The notes: generated by a model from the sequence alone, not told the origin. A stretch of DNA of 64,000 bases from Athripsodes cinereus (GCA_947579605.1 OX388306.1:3782001-3846000); one strand, 5' to 3'; positions 20,460-32,518 are shown, counted from the first letter of the stretch. Made by a program: numbers and translations.

Positions 20460-22230
20460 TTCTTAAGGTGGAATCTACAATCATCTCCATGTGTTAACAA
20501 CTGATGTGAACGACGTGTATATTTGTAACGTGAACTTCGCGTACTGACTTTTCCATTTGTGGAGAACACCTTGATGGTTTAGATTGATTTATTGTATTAC
20601 TTATAGTTTAAGAATTTTTTAAATAGCAGTTTTTTTTTACATAGTAGCTGTGCACCAAAAACAATTCGATATTATGAACAGTGAAGAATAAAATAAATAA
20701 ATATTCTTAAGAAATAATTTTAGTCCGGTGTAAACACACCAATATACATACTTGTAATATTCGCAAACTTACTTGGTCAACAAATATTGTAGTAATGTAC
20801 TACATTATTTGTAATATGTGCCCAATGACTGTATGTTTTGTTTTGTTAAAGAAAATAAATGAAAAAAAATAAGACCAACGTTGTTTGTTAATGAGGTGTC
20901 ACATACAATAAGTTTCACAGTTAGAGTAGTAATTACTCTCTATTTATGAGTGCCTTTAGCTGTATAATATAATAATATATATGTGTAAATATATATAGGT
21001 AAAAACATACAAGAACCTCAGCTGAAGTGATATCAGAACTGAAGTTTATAGAAGTAAACAAGTACAAACATAGTTATCGTCTGGACTTAATGGCATATTC
21101 CTTAGTTCAAGTACAAGAACATGAGCGTATAAGTATATTGAAGAGCTTTTGCAATACATACCTATACCTCAGTGGCGTATCTAAGCTGGTTTTCGTACTG
21201 GGTAGGTCCATCATCTAAATAAGTCTAAACAAGTTATTGTTGTAGGTATTTAAAGATATAAATAAGATGAACCTATATATGATATTTATGACCACAATAT
21301 TTCCATTTAAACATAGAAGTTGTGATTGTAATACCAAAATACAAAAAATGCATAAATAATTTGATTCCATATCAATATGTAATGGTCATCCATCCAAGAA
21401 CTGACATCAATTAACGTTCGAGAGGCAATGCATTCAGCACAAAATGATCATTTGTATTAGGCCAGCTTATGACGTATTTTTTCCGTACTACCGTGTACAA
21501 CCGCGTTTACCTATATACTGAGAGGAGTAACAAATGTTAAAAATGACAGAACGGATAGGTAATTGTTAAGTTTTCGTGTGATCATGACTGATCATATGGA
21601 TATTTATCTAATTTTATTTTGTTGAGAAGTGTGTATCCCAACTCTGCTGCCGTGTTAATATAAGATATGAAAACAAAATACAAATGCCTTTACCGTTATT
21701 ACAAATATCTTTAATGCTTCAGACGAAATCGCGTCAAATTCAAATATGCTGTACGATATTGCACAAAATTTAAATTGATCGGGTTTCAATTTTTTTTAAA
21801 CTGTTTCTTAGTTTGAAAACCTCAGGTAAAGCTTAGCTTTTCGGCTTGTATGGAAGACACGCTACTGCCATTCCCGACTAGACAAATGGGTCACGGTGCT
21901 TGGTAGTAAGTTTAAGTGCACTTTTACTGTGAATACCTTTAATGAAAACATTAGAATATTTTGCTAAGATCTTATATTTAAGTATACAATTAAATTCTAA
22001 GTGATATGGAGATGAAATTCATTATAATTATTAGATATTTATCCAGAAAAATATCTGCGAGAAATTTACTCACATTTAGTATGTCAGTGAGGTGTATTCA
22101 TGCTCGTTATTCACATCTTATTTTCAGGTTAATGGATTGCATTCTCAATGTGGGCAATAAGTGACTTTTTCGTTTTGCATAATAAAATATAACTTAATAC
22201 AGAGAGGACAGTTTGTATGTTTATTTTATG
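20460..22230. other. Unassigned sequence, with a probable LINE tail near 20670-20700
   Basis: ATTATGAACAGTGAAGAAT with AAATAAATAAATA near 20670-20700 looks like a LINE 3' end. The rest shows no recognisable gene. An open frame at 21027-21218 has no domain. Confidence 0.4.
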
Positions 22231-22234
22231 AAAA

Positions 22235-22290
22235 TTGTCTGTTGGTCACCCCACTTGAGGGATATGCCGTGACGGTGTAATAGTAGAACC
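22235..22290 (+). mobile_element. TAG-SINE, severely 5'-truncated
   Basis: Only the last block remains: GGTCACCCCACTTGAGGGAT, then ATGCCGTGACGG and TAATAGTAG. Confidence 0.65.
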
Positions 22291-22754
22291 TAGTATACTT
22301 TAATATAGGTATTCATATAGGTATCTACATAAATAACAAATTTTTAAGGTTAGTCCAGATCTTTACAGAACCCAAGAGTATCTTCTATAGCACGAGGCTG
22401 AAAGGTAACCGCTTTTTAAGAAATTCTTCATGATGAGTCCAAAAAACCACGCTACCATCTCTCGCATTATAACCAATCTGTCTGTGAAAATCCGCTATGA
22501 AAAACCACCTCGATAAATATTATGTTTCATGTTGTTTTTTTAGGAATTTTTGACCGAACCCTAAACCCCTAAAAAATGCGTCACAAAAATATGCGTGTAC
22601 AAGGGCCTTCCGACTTATTAAAAATATGGAAAATTGCTTATTCCTGTTAAAACATGGGAGTGTTTTGGGTTGATAAAAAGAAAAACTGTGTGGTTTAAAA
22701 AAAATATGTTCTGTTTATGAACGTTTTTGTGAAAAAAATATAATGTCTAAGATG
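22291..22754. other. Unassigned sequence
   Basis: Nothing recognised. Confidence 0.4.
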
Positions 22755-22763
22755 ATTGAGAAA

Positions 22764-22996
22764 TTTTTAAATAAAATATTTAAACTTGAATTACTTACTA
22801 TTTTTATTTGTTACATTAATTTAAATTACGCTTTCGCGATTTCAGTGCACTTGCACTATTGACGAGCTTTTCTGAAATCTCGATAGCGTAATTTAAATTA
22901 ATGTAACAAATAAACATAGTAATTCAAGTTTAAATATTTTATTTAAAAATGTCTAGAAATTGTTACATAGTTAATGCCTCTAAAATAAGAAAAATT
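22764..22996 (+). mobile_element. Palindromic hammerhead-family insertion E
   Basis: Flanked by ATTGAGAAA (22755-22763, 22997-23005). Arms share AATTACTTACTATTTTTATT and its complement. On the minus strand one arm reads CTCGTCAATAGTG, a hairpin AGTGCA/TGCACT, then GAAATCGCGA. The other arm has lost helix II. The tail ATGTCTAGAAATTGTTACAT, then AGTTAATGCC, starts at 22949 and is a good example of the family tail. Confidence 0.85.
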
Positions 22997-23005
22997 ATTG
23001 AGAAA

Positions 23006-23634
23006 GGTTATAGAAAGATTTACAATCATAATTAATTTTATTGAATTTCATCAACTTGATAAAACTTTATGTTAATTATATTTCTGATTGCGTTTCAGAC
23101 ATGATTTTAAAAAGATACATAACTTCAAAAAAGGCAACCCGCTGAGTTCTGTAAGTAGGTACCAACATCGGAAAGCTTTGAACAAAAAAAAATATTATTT
23201 TATTAAATTCAGTTTCCTACGCCGCAAGATCAAAGGTGAAAATAAGAAATATTACGGGAAGGAAACAGAAGGAATAAATAATAATCAAATAAATTAAAAT
23301 GGCAATGGAAATAAAGAAAATTTTATTTAAATTGTTGATTTCGAAGGAAGTGGAAAAAATGTTGGGAATTTAATTAAGAATAAGAGAATCTCAATTTTCT
23401 GCTTCATGTATTTTAAAGTAATAATTTATTTTGCCCAAAGCCAGAATATAAAGTAATATGCTTAAAAGAAGTCTCGTAGTATAATAAAATAATATACAAA
23501 AATTCTAAGCGACTACATTCTCTCACTCATTCTTCTAAGTTTTTGTGTGAATATAAAAAGAATTTCAAGAATGTTTAAGCAGGTGATCGTAAGTTATCTA
23601 TTAACTAAAATAAATAAAATTATTTAATCCTCAC
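23006..23634. other. Unassigned AT-rich sequence
   Basis: An open frame at 23088-23297 is lysine-rich and featureless. No element was recognised up to the BEL/Pao LTR. Confidence 0.45.
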
Positions 23635-23913
23635 TGTTAAATTTATATCAATTTAGTAAGGAGGTACCTCTGTAGATAGGTACCTACCTAAATCAAATCA
23701 TTTAATGGAAGTGTAATGGTTTATTTAAATTTATAAGTAGTTTGAAAATGGAACAGTTTTGAATATTGTGTTGTTATATTTTTTCTGTCTGTCATTGTCG
23801 GTACGAGTAGTAATGTACATATTTAAACGATTCTTTCAATTATATTATTATTTAATTAAGTAAAACACCAACTTTTTATTTTAAACATCCTCATTTCTGA
23901 CCATTAATATACA
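23635..23913 (+). repeat. BEL/Pao long terminal repeat, 5' copy
   Basis: Begins TGTTAAATTTATATC and ends TTAATATACA. It matches in reverse complement 28268-28548 (complete) and 26037-26142 (partial). The primer-binding region follows as AATGGTCCTATCGTACCGG. Confidence 0.85.
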
Positions 23914-24006
23914 AATGGTCCTATCGTACCGGATATAAGTGGACTTGTTGGTTGTTAAGTGTTTTATATAAGTTTTGAGACATAGTTTTATTGAGTGCCA
24001 CCGACG

Positions 24007-26088
24007 ATGGAAGAAAAGAAAATGTTAAATGTAAGGCGTTACATTAAAGGACGCCTAACATATTATGAAGAACATTTAAAAGAAACAACAAATATATCAG
24101 AGTATCATTTGATCATGGAAAGACTGCAAGAGTTATTTACAAAGTTACAAGATGTAAATATTGAATTGGAAGCTGATGAATCACATGTTCCGGAAGGAAT
24201 TCAACTAGAAATTAAATGCAATTATTTAATAAAAATGATAAAAGATAAAGTGAATGTTTCTAAAACCTCTGAAGCCAATGTTCATGGTAATATACAAAAC
24301 TGCATGCTGCCCAAAATTAAGCTGCCAAATTTCGAAGGAAGTTATAGTACTTGGCAGTCTTTCAAGGACCTTTATATCTCTATGATTCATAATAATACTA
24401 AATTAAATGATGTAGAAAAATTATACTACTTGAAGTCTTGTTTGACTGGAGAGGCCGCAGCCACCATTTCATCCTTGGAGATTGCTGATACGAACTATGA
24501 AGCAGCATGGAATGCATTGCTGAAGCGTTACGACAACAAAACTTTGATTGCACATTTTTATTTACAAAAAATTATGAATTTGGAAAAAGTAAACAAAAAT
24601 TATTCATTAAGAAATTTGTTATGTGATTTTCAGCAGAATTATAGTGCATTATTGTCATTGAATGTCGGCAACATGGCTGACTTGTTACTTATACACACAC
24701 TGTCGGCAAGACTTGACTTTCTTTCTTTCAGGGATTTTGAATTTCAGAGAACGAGTACGGCGTTTCCTTCTTTAGGCGAGTTTATTGATTTTGTGACTCA
24801 GAGATGTCAAGCACTGGAAGTAATTTCAAGTGATGAATCAAGGTCTAAGTTCACAAATAAAACAATATCAAATGTCGCAACGAGCAAGTCCAACAAGGAT
24901 AATCTCATAGGTAGGAAATGTTTATTTTGTTATAAAAACAATCATTGCATATTGAATTGTTTCAAATTCAAAAAATGTCAACCTGATGAAAGGCGTTTGT
25001 CGGTGGAAAAGTTAAAATTGTGTCTCTTGTGTTTATCTTTAAATCATAAGGTGTCCGATTGTAGACGGACGGATTTATTGTGTAATAATTGTCAACAGAG
25101 ACACAATTCTCTGTTACATTTAAATACTGTGAAAGAATCGGTAAATCATTGTGATGATAATGATGTTACGAAGGTTTCCGTAAGTCCGGGACCTTCAGTT
25201 TCGTTATCAGTCAAAAATGTTAATAACACTTTATGTCATAATGTATCATTACTACCTACTGTTTCTTGTTATGTTGTTGACGATGCGGGAAATAAGCATC
25301 AATGCAAATTATTGATGGATGTTGGAAGTCAAAGAAATTTCGTTTCAGCCGAGTTTGTGAAGAAATTATTTGGTGTTAATTTCAGGTCAGTGCAGTTCTC
25401 AGTTGAAGGGGTTGGAGGTCATTCAACCTCCGTTTCTCAATCGGTAAAGTTAACCATTGTGTCTAGATTTTCTGATTTTAAGTTGAATTCAGAGTTTGGT
25501 GTACTGGAAACAATAACCGATAGTCTTCCAACAAGTGATTTCTCAAAGAAGGAAGTAAGATGGCCTTCTCATGTTAAATTGGCGGATCCCAGTTTTAATG
25601 TATCAAGTAAGATAGATATCATTTTGGGTGCCAATGATTTTTTCATTTGCCTTAAGTCAGGTAAAATAGATATGGGACCTGGATTCCCAGGTTTAATAAA
25701 TACCAAGTTTGGTTGGGTGATGTGCGGAGATCTATCTTTATCAGATCGGCTTTCGTGTTCTTTAAAAAAGTCTGTTTGTAATTTAGCTGTTTTGGACTCC
25801 GACATTACACGTTTTTGGGATTTGGAAAATATTCCTGATAAAAAAATCTTATCATTACAGGATAAGGAATGTGAGCAGTCATACTTAAAGTCTGTAACAC
25901 GTGATGAGTTTGGCAGATATCAAGTAGATCTTCCAGTTAAAAAGGAATTACTGTCAAGGTTAGGTGATTCCTACAATATGGCATATCGTCGTTTTGTGTT
26001 TTTAGAGAAAAAATTGGCAAAGAATATTCAAAACTGTTCCATTTTCAAACTACTTATAAATTTAAATAAACCATTACACTTCCATTAA
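24007..26088 (+). CDS. BEL/Pao gag and aspartic protease (chimeric 3' end)
   Basis: The first ATG after the LTR is at 24007; upstream in-frame codons are non-ATG. Residues about 103-250 match the BEL/Pao gag domain DUF1759 (LPKIKLPNFEGSYSTWQSFK). Two CCHC zinc knuckles follow at about 305-318 and 345-358 and a third Cys/His cluster at about 363-375, which bind nucleic acid. The protease begins near residue 430, and its active site reads LMDVGSQ where the family usually has D-S/T-G, so it is probably inactive or atypical. About 20 terminal residues (from about 26031) come from the inverted LTR and are not native. Real retrotransposon coding continues only in the inverted block. Confidence 0.85.
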   Translation: MEEKKMLNVRRYIKGRLTYYEEHLKETTNISEYHLIMERLQELFTKLQDVNIELEADESHVPEGIQLEIKCNYLIKMIKDKVNVSKTSEANVHGNIQNCMLPKIKLPNFEGSYSTWQSFKDLYISMIHNNTKLNDVEKLYYLKSCLTGEAAATISSLEIADTNYEAAWNALLKRYDNKTLIAHFYLQKIMNLEKVNKNYSLRNLLCDFQQNYSALLSLNVGNMADLLLIHTLSARLDFLSFRDFEFQRTSTAFPSLGEFIDFVTQRCQALEVISSDESRSKFTNKTISNVATSKSNKDNLIGRKCLFCYKNNHCILNCFKFKKCQPDERRLSVEKLKLCLLCLSLNHKVSDCRRTDLLCNNCQQRHNSLLHLNTVKESVNHCDDNDVTKVSVSPGPSVSLSVKNVNNTLCHNVSLLPTVSCYVVDDAGNKHQCKLLMDVGSQRNFVSAEFVKKLFGVNFRSVQFSVEGVGGHSTSVSQSVKLTIVSRFSDFKLNSEFGVLETITDSLPTSDFSKKEVRWPSHVKLADPSFNVSSKIDIILGANDFFICLKSGKIDMGPGFPGLINTKFGWVMCGDLSLSDRLSCSLKKSVCNLAVLDSDITRFWDLENIPDKKILSLQDKECEQSYLKSVTRDEFGRYQVDLPVKKELLSRLGDSYNMAYRRFVFLEKKLAKNIQNCSIFKLLINLNKPLHFH

Positions 26089-26142
26089 ATGATTTGATTT
26101 AGGTAGGTACCTATCTACAGAGGTACCTCCTTACTAAATTGA
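26037..26142 (-). repeat. Truncated BEL/Pao LTR in inverted orientation
   Basis: Matches the first part of the LTR in reverse complement, preceded on the minus strand by the purine tract ACGGAGGGG that marks the polypurine tract. It is joined at about 26031-26037 to gag sequence across the shared string AATATTC. Confidence 0.85.
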
Positions 26143-26276
26143 TATAAATTTAACACACCCCTCCGTTGACATGTAATGTCAACATTCAATATAATACACA
26201 GATATCAGGTGCAATACAATTGTAAAATTTTATAAAACAAAAATAAGTAAACAATAACAATGTTGATTTCAAGAAA

Positions 26277-28263
26277 TTAGTCAGAAGGCAATGGAATGAC
26301 TTTAGTTATAGGTTTCACATAACAGCCAGTTTTTGTCTTGACAGAAACCGCTCTCACGCGATTGTCTTTACCTTTAAACAGTTCAGTAATTCTGCCCAGT
26401 GGCCAAGCATAAGGAGGTGATTCCTCCTTCAAAAGAACAATTGAATTTAAGATTAAATCGGGCTTTTCTTTATACCATTTATACCTCATTTGCAATGAAT
26501 TTAAATAATCAGATCGCCATCTCTTCCAGAAATAATTCCTCATTTTAGTAATTTGTTGATACAAAGATAACTTGCAATCAGGGAAATTTGTCAAATCACC
26601 TTCTGGAATAGTTGTAAGACTCTGACCTATAAGGAAATGGGCTGGCGTGAGACACAAACAATCCGTAACATCATCTCTTATCGTTTCACGTAAGACATGA
26701 GAGACAACCTTTTGTTCTGGAATAGATGAGTCATCAAGTGAAATTGGAACATGACATTGAAATTCTCCAAAAGATAACCAATATGGACCTTCAAACCATA
26801 ACTTGCAACTAACTAAATCCTGCGGCTTCAAACCCCTAGAAACTAAATCAGCTGGATTTTCTCGCGATTTAACATGACTCCAATTACTTGTTAATGAAAT
26901 ATCTTGTATTTCAACTACTCTATTGGCCACAAATGTGGTCCATTTAGAAGGATCTCCCTTAATCCAACACAATGTGATCATTGAATCTGTCCAATAAAAA
27001 CAATTACTTAAATCAATATTCAATACCTTACTAACTTTATCCATTAATCTGGCAACAAGAAGAGCAGCCAACAATTCCAAACGAGGTAAACTGACTGGTT
27101 TTAATGGAGCGACACGAGATTTAGCACAAATTAAGTGGACTGTATAATTATGTAAAGATTGGCAACGTGCGTAAATAACACCTCCGTAAGCCTTTGTAGA
27201 GCTATCAGCAAATCCATGAAGTTCAATTTTCACCAAATCCTTTGGAAAAATCAGACGAGATACTGAAATAAAATTCAAAAAGTGCAAATTTTCACAAAAT
27301 GACTTCCACACTTCTAAGATAGCGCTAGGAATATTATCATCCCAGGCTATACCTTCCTTCCAAATTTGTTGCATTAACAATTTTGCAAAAACAGTTACAG
27401 GAGCTACAAAACCCAAGGGATCAAAAATTTTGGCAATATCTGATAGAACATTTCTCTTTGTCGGACTTTTACTTAATAATTTATCGGGTAAAACAACTTG
27501 AAATTCATCTGAAACGGGCTCCCATTTCAGACCTTAAGTCTTGACAGAAGAATTTTCTACAGTTTTAAAGGAAAATGTACATCTTTCCCACTTTTCACAG
27601 GGGATAGTATTCAATACAACAGGATTATTAGAATACCATTTGTGTAAATCAAATTTGCCAAGACTTAACAGGGTTTGTACTTGATTAACAATATCGATCA
27701 AAACATTCTCATCGCTACAACTAACCAAAATATCATCAACATACGCATTTTCGGTTAACACTTTAGAACCTAAAGGAAAGTTGTGACCTTCATCCTCAAC
27801 CAACTGCTGTAAAGTTCTGGTGGCTAAGAAACTGGCTGGAGCGGTACCATACGTAACAGTTGATAACTGCAGGCACTTCATTGGTTGCTGAGGATCATCT
27901 CTCCATAAAATACGTTGTAGTGACTGAAATTCATCTTTGATACTGATTTGACGATACATTTTAGTAATATCGCATACAAAAGCATACACATTCATGCGAA
28001 ATCTCAATAAAATTGTGAACAAATCTGGCTGCACAGATGGGCCAACCATAAGTACATTATTGAGACTTAAACCTGATGATGAGACTGCAGAAGCGTCAAA
28101 AACAACCCTTAACTTAGTGGTTGTTGAATGTTCCTTCACCACTGCATGATGAGGCATGTAATATTCAACAAAATTACTCTGACGAGGGAATTTATCTACC
28201 CAATGCGCATGACCTAGTTCAACAAATTCATAAATAAATGAACGATATTTTTCATAAAACTCT
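26277..28263 (-). pseudogene. BEL/Pao pol: RT and RNase H fused to integrase C-terminus
   Basis: On the minus strand from about 28263 the RT begins at FYEKYRSFIYEFVELGHAHW and continues through LRVVFDAS and VYAFVCDITKMYRQI to the active-site YVDDILVS. An in-frame TAA at 27534-27536 replaces one sense codon, after which the same frame resumes. RNase H follows with HGFADSSTKAYGG, LPRLELLAALL, YWTDSMITL and ENPADLVSRG. At about 26685 the integrase zinc-binding and catalytic domains are missing: the text jumps from a VSHVLRET block directly to the integrase C-terminus DDVTDCLCLTPAHFLIGQSL. The upstream end abuts the LTR of the next block. Confidence 0.85.
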
Positions 28264-28267
28264 AAAT

Positions 28268-28548
28268 TGTATATTAATGGTCAGAAATGTGGATGTTTAA
28301 AATAAAAAGTTGGTGTTTTACTTAATTAAATAATAATATAATTGAAAGAATCGTTTAAATATGTACATTACTACTCATACCAAAACAATGACAGACAGAA
28401 AAAATATAACAACACAATATTCAAAACTGTTCCATTTTCAAACTACTTATAAATTTAAATAAACCATTACACTTCCATTAAATGATTTGATTTAGGTAGG
28501 TACCTATCTACAGAGGTACCTCCTTACTAAATTGATATAAATTTAACA
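28268..28548 (-). repeat. Complete BEL/Pao LTR, 3' LTR of the second minus-strand fragment
   Basis: Plus-strand reading starts TGTATATTAATGG and ends TAAATTTAACA, the reverse complement of 23635-23913. It is preceded on the minus strand by the polypurine tract and the end of pol. It directly touches RT sequence of the neighbouring block at 28263-28267. Confidence 0.87.
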
Positions 28549-28669
28549 CACCCCTCCGTTGACATGTAATGTCAACATTCAATATAATACACAGATATCA
28601 GGTGCAATACAATTGTAAAATTTTATAAAACAAAAATAAGTAAACAATAACAATGTTGATTTCAAGAAA

Positions 28670-29914
28670 TTAGTCAGAAGGCAATGGAATGACTTTAGTT
28701 ATAGGTTTCACATAACAGCCAGTTTTTGTCTTGACAGAAACCGCTCTCACGCGATTGTCTTTACCTTTAAACAGTTCAGTAATTCTGCCCAGTGGCCAAG
28801 CATAAGGAGGTGATTCCTCCTTCAAAAGAACAATTGAATTTAAGATTAAATCGGGCTTTTCTTTATACCATTTATACCTCATTTGCAATGAATTTAAATA
28901 ATCAGATCGCCATCTCTTCCAGAAATAATTCCTCATTTTAGTAATTTGTTGATACAAAGATAACTTGCAATCAGGGAAATTTGTCAAATCACCTTCTGGA
29001 ATAGTTGTAAGACTCTGACCTATAAGGAAATGGGCTGGCGTGAGACACAAACAATCCGTAACATCATCTCTTATCCCTATCAGGGGGCGACTATTTACAA
29101 TTCCTTCAATTTGTATTAGTAACGTATTTAAATGTTCGTAAGTCAATACATCATTTCCAAGCATTCGTTTGAGGTGATGCTTGAGGAGTTTTATGCTCAC
29201 TTCCCAGAGCCCTCCCCAATGGGGGCTGTATGGAGGAATAAAGTTCCACTCTATTCCTTCATGAGACACAAAATTAGCAATACAACTGAAATCATCCTTA
29301 AACATAACATACAATTTATTTAATTCGTGTTTTGCACTATGAAAAGTAGTGCCATTGTCACTGAATATCTGCAACGGCTTACCTCGTCGACTTACAAATC
29401 GACGTAAGGCATTTAAAAATTCATTTGTAGTCATATCTGACACCAACTCTACATGAACCGCCTTGGTACTTAAACACACAAAAAGACAAACGTATGCCTT
29501 GACAATTAGCGCCTTCCTCAGCCTGGAAACTTTTACATTAATAGCACCCGTAAAATCAACACCTGTTACTAAAAATGGTCTACATGGTGTTACTCTATAT
29601 TTTGGTAAATCTGCCATCAACTGGGTAGCCACTTCTCCTTTGAACCTAAAACATTTGACGCATTTATAAATTAAATGACGGACTCTACTTCTTCCGTTTA
29701 TAGGCCATACGTAAGCACGTAAAGCCGACAACGTGGCTTGCGTGCCAGCGTGCAACAATCTTTTATGTTCATATATTATTATCAAATCGGTTATATGACA
29801 ATGTGAAGGTAACAATAAAGGAAATTTTTGACTGTAAGACAAATCGGAATAACGTAGCCGACCACCAACTCTTATGCAGCCTTCCTGATCTAAAAATATA
29901 TTAAGAAATTTCAT
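28670..29914 (-). pseudogene. BEL/Pao integrase (pol C-terminal part)
   Basis: A 414-codon open frame contains the integrase zinc finger H50, H55, C85, C88, then the catalytic triad D120 (VTGVDFTG), D186 (FSDNGTTF) and E238 (HWGGLWEVSIK), and the BEL-type C-terminal region ending PITKVIPLPSD. It would join cDNA ends to target DNA. All catalytic residues are present, but the upstream RT and RNase H are cut off at about 29920, so it cannot be expressed as a normal polyprotein. The Met at 29914 is internal. Confidence 0.88.
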
Positions 29915-29920
29915 TTGCTT

Positions 29921-30984
29921 ACATGAAAACCCGTTGTTGTTTGGTTTATTTTTGAACAGTGAAAAATATTATCTTATGTTATTACCTAGATATTTCGTAT
30001 CACATCTATTTCCCAAAATGAAATTGTAACTTTTCTCCATTTTATTTTTTACATGGTATTAATTTTCAATATAAAAATAACAATGTTATTTACAACTAAT
30101 TCCTTGGAGTACCCGACAAGGAATTGCTCTGTCTAATTTTATGCCTCTATATCAAGACTCTCTCCATCTATCTGTACTATGAACGTCGTGATAAAACAAA
30201 GCGATTTTCTCGTTAATAACACAGTAATAAAAAATCTTATAACACGTTAGTAATGGAATTTTACAAGTCCCTAATGCATTTACGCCTTATTTAGTTATAT
30301 TAGTGTAAATATTTCCACCAGATCAACTTAAATTCATTAAACAAATGACATTAATGAAAGAAGAACAAATAAACAGACCGTTATTTTTCTAGAAAATTCT
30401 CAACAATGAATGTTAGCACGAGATTAAAAATAAGCATCAACCTAATAAAAATATATTATATTATAATCAAAATAATACTTTCTATGGGACTCACTTGCAA
30501 GGGTTAATCGCCGTAAAAGGGGTATTTTTTAAAATAATAAATTGAGCTTAAATGAGCTTTTTTTATTATATGTAAATATAATATTATAAATTCGCATTAT
30601 GTTCTCCATTTACTTGGGTTGATAATTGGCTTTTGTCAAGGTTTGTTATTGTTCTTTGTTGAAAATACAAGTACCGGCGAAAAACCTTTTTCAGTTTGAG
30701 ATAGGTGTATAAACCTTTAAGGAATATTGGTATTTATTACATTTATGATTTTTTTGTTCTTATATCCAATTTATTTCTTTATAATAAATATTCAAATTGT
30801 ATCACTGTATACTAGTGTTGAAGATTTTAAACACGTACATATGAAAATTGAATCAACTTTAAGCTAAGCAATTAATATTACCAAAAGTTATTGCAGGAAG
30901 CTTAAAATTATACCTCTTCTTCTTGCATCATATCAGTTCCCGATGTCAGTAAGCATTTAAGCGAATAATATCCTCTTTTCTGCG
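29921..30984. other. Unassigned AT-rich sequence
   Basis: Flank of the BEL/Pao fragment; no coding or repeat signal recognised. Confidence 0.45.
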
Positions 30985-31440
30985 AGTAAAAACCATTCTG
31001 GTCCTGAAATTAATGTATGCAACGGAATCTTGGACATGGTTGAAGAGGAACGAAATTAGTATAAATGCTATGGAGATCTCATTTATATGTTTGGTTAAAT
31101 GTTGTTTGATAGAGTGAAGAATGAGGGTTTTAGCAGAATGAGCGGATTCGAGATGAGTGTTGTGGATTGAATTGTTGCGGTCTTTTGGACGTGTGGACTT
31201 GTGGAGCGAGTGGATGAAGAATGATGAAGAGAGTGTACCTATACATTTAAAAAAAGGGGTGTGAGAAAACGCGGACATCTGATTACATGGTTGGATTAAG
31301 TGGATGAAATTTTCAAGAAAGGCCGCATGTTGAGTAAGAAGAACCGGCGTGTATATATAAGAAACTGAATTAATGTGGTGAAAGCGAAATAAAAATGTTT
31401 GGAAAGAATAACATGGCGTGCCGTCCTCTCTGAATATGAC
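30985..31440 (+). pseudogene. Decayed LINE RT C-terminus
   Basis: Broken plus-strand frames show a LMYATESWTWLKRNEISINA block, a GRVDLWSEWMKNDEESV block and a WIKWMKFSRKAA-like block ordered as in related LINEs (see 58015-58215). Many stops; an old copy. Confidence 0.55.
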
Positions 31441-31464
31441 TTGAGTGTATAATATAGTATACAT

Positions 31465-31830
31465 ACATACATACCATCACGCCACTTCCATCGCGGGGTA
31501 GGCAGAAAGGATCGAGCGCCACTTCCTTCTATCCTTGCATACATCTTTCGCTTCCGTCACTGTCATACAAGTCCTCGTGCTTGCTCTCCTGTTCAATGTG
31601 CACAACAAGTGACCGTCCTGTAGGATTTGATTTAAATGATCTTGCCATTTAATCCTCGGACGTCCACGTCTCCGAGCACCATTCCTCTCAGCCAAATATA
31701 TCTTCCTAGTCATTCTGTCCGCATTCATTCTTTCCACGTGCCCAAACTATCTTAACTTATTTACATTCATTCTTGTTATTACACCAACTCTCATTCCACA
31801 TTCCTTTCGTATATCACTGTAATATAGTAT
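31465..31830 (-). pseudogene. LINE 3' end (RGRPRIKWQDH family)
   Basis: The minus strand reads through an IRKECGMRVGVITRMNVNKL block, a HVERMNADRMTRKIY block and RRRGRPRIKWQDHLNQILQD to VTEAKDVCKDRRKWRSILSA, ending at a (TATG)n-type tail. It represents the uninterrupted version of the copy at 15140-15845 and shows the empty target site of insertion C. Confidence 0.8.
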
Positions 31831-31834
31831 TGTT

Positions 31835-32508
31835 TAAGAATTTAACGATATTTCATTAAAACTTTAATAAGTAAGGTAAGATATGAAAAATATTACTATT
31901 ATATTTTTAATTGAAAATTTCAGACACAAAAGCACAAATAAAACGGAAGCTTATATTATATACCAGTACAAGTAGCAGCAGTAGTTTCCTGAAAAATGTT
32001 TTATGAGTTTCCCAGATAATAATAAATATCCGCTGAAACAGAAGCCCATCCCCTAGGCGATAATTTGTCTTTTTAGCCACCAATAAAAATCCAAACCGTT
32101 CATCCTTTAATTTACACGTTGAAGGCTATACCAACCCTTTCAGAAATAGGGTTGGTTAATATTGCAAAATGTACGGTATCATAATCAAATCGAATAAATA
32201 AGAGCTTTTTGTTTTCATTTTGTACTTTTTATGCTACAGATAATTTCGTTTTTCTTCATCATTATTTATTAAAAATTCACTAACCCCTTTTAATTTTAAC
32301 CCTTACCAGCAATTTAGATAATTTTTAATAAGTGAAACATTATTTATGCAACCAGCTTACCAGCAATTTAAATAATTTTTAATTAGTGAAACATTATTTA
32401 TGCAACAGTTTTAATAATATTAATAAACATACATACTAGATGTCATTAGAAAAAGACTGTAATTTTTCTTCACCAAATATAAAGGACATGGCTCATTTCC
32501 TATTCGAT
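31835..32508. other. Unassigned AT-rich sequence with a short local duplication
   Basis: ATTTAGATAATTTTTAATAA and AGTGAAACATTATTTATGCAA at about 32310-32352 recur at about 32361-32405. Otherwise nothing recognised. Confidence 0.45.
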
Positions 32509-32518
32509 ATACTAAGAT

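Larger units (their letters stand above)
23635..29920 (+). mobile_element. Rearranged BEL/Pao LTR retrotransposon
   Basis: The plus-strand half holds a 279-bp LTR and gag-protease. From about 26031 the sequence flips: a truncated LTR, pol C-terminus, RNase H and RT lie on the minus strand (26031-28263). A third block (28268-29920, minus) has a complete LTR and an integrase. Sequence 26031-26685 is repeated almost without change at 28420-29074, so the rearrangement is recent. No part could make a complete pol, so this locus is defective. It could arise from inversion of one element plus a neighbouring insertion, or from template switching. Confidence 0.85.

Noticed and set aside
21168..21210. 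CAGTGGCGTATCTAAG, like a hAT terminal repeat
   Set aside because: No matching opposite end or 8-bp duplication found nearby.
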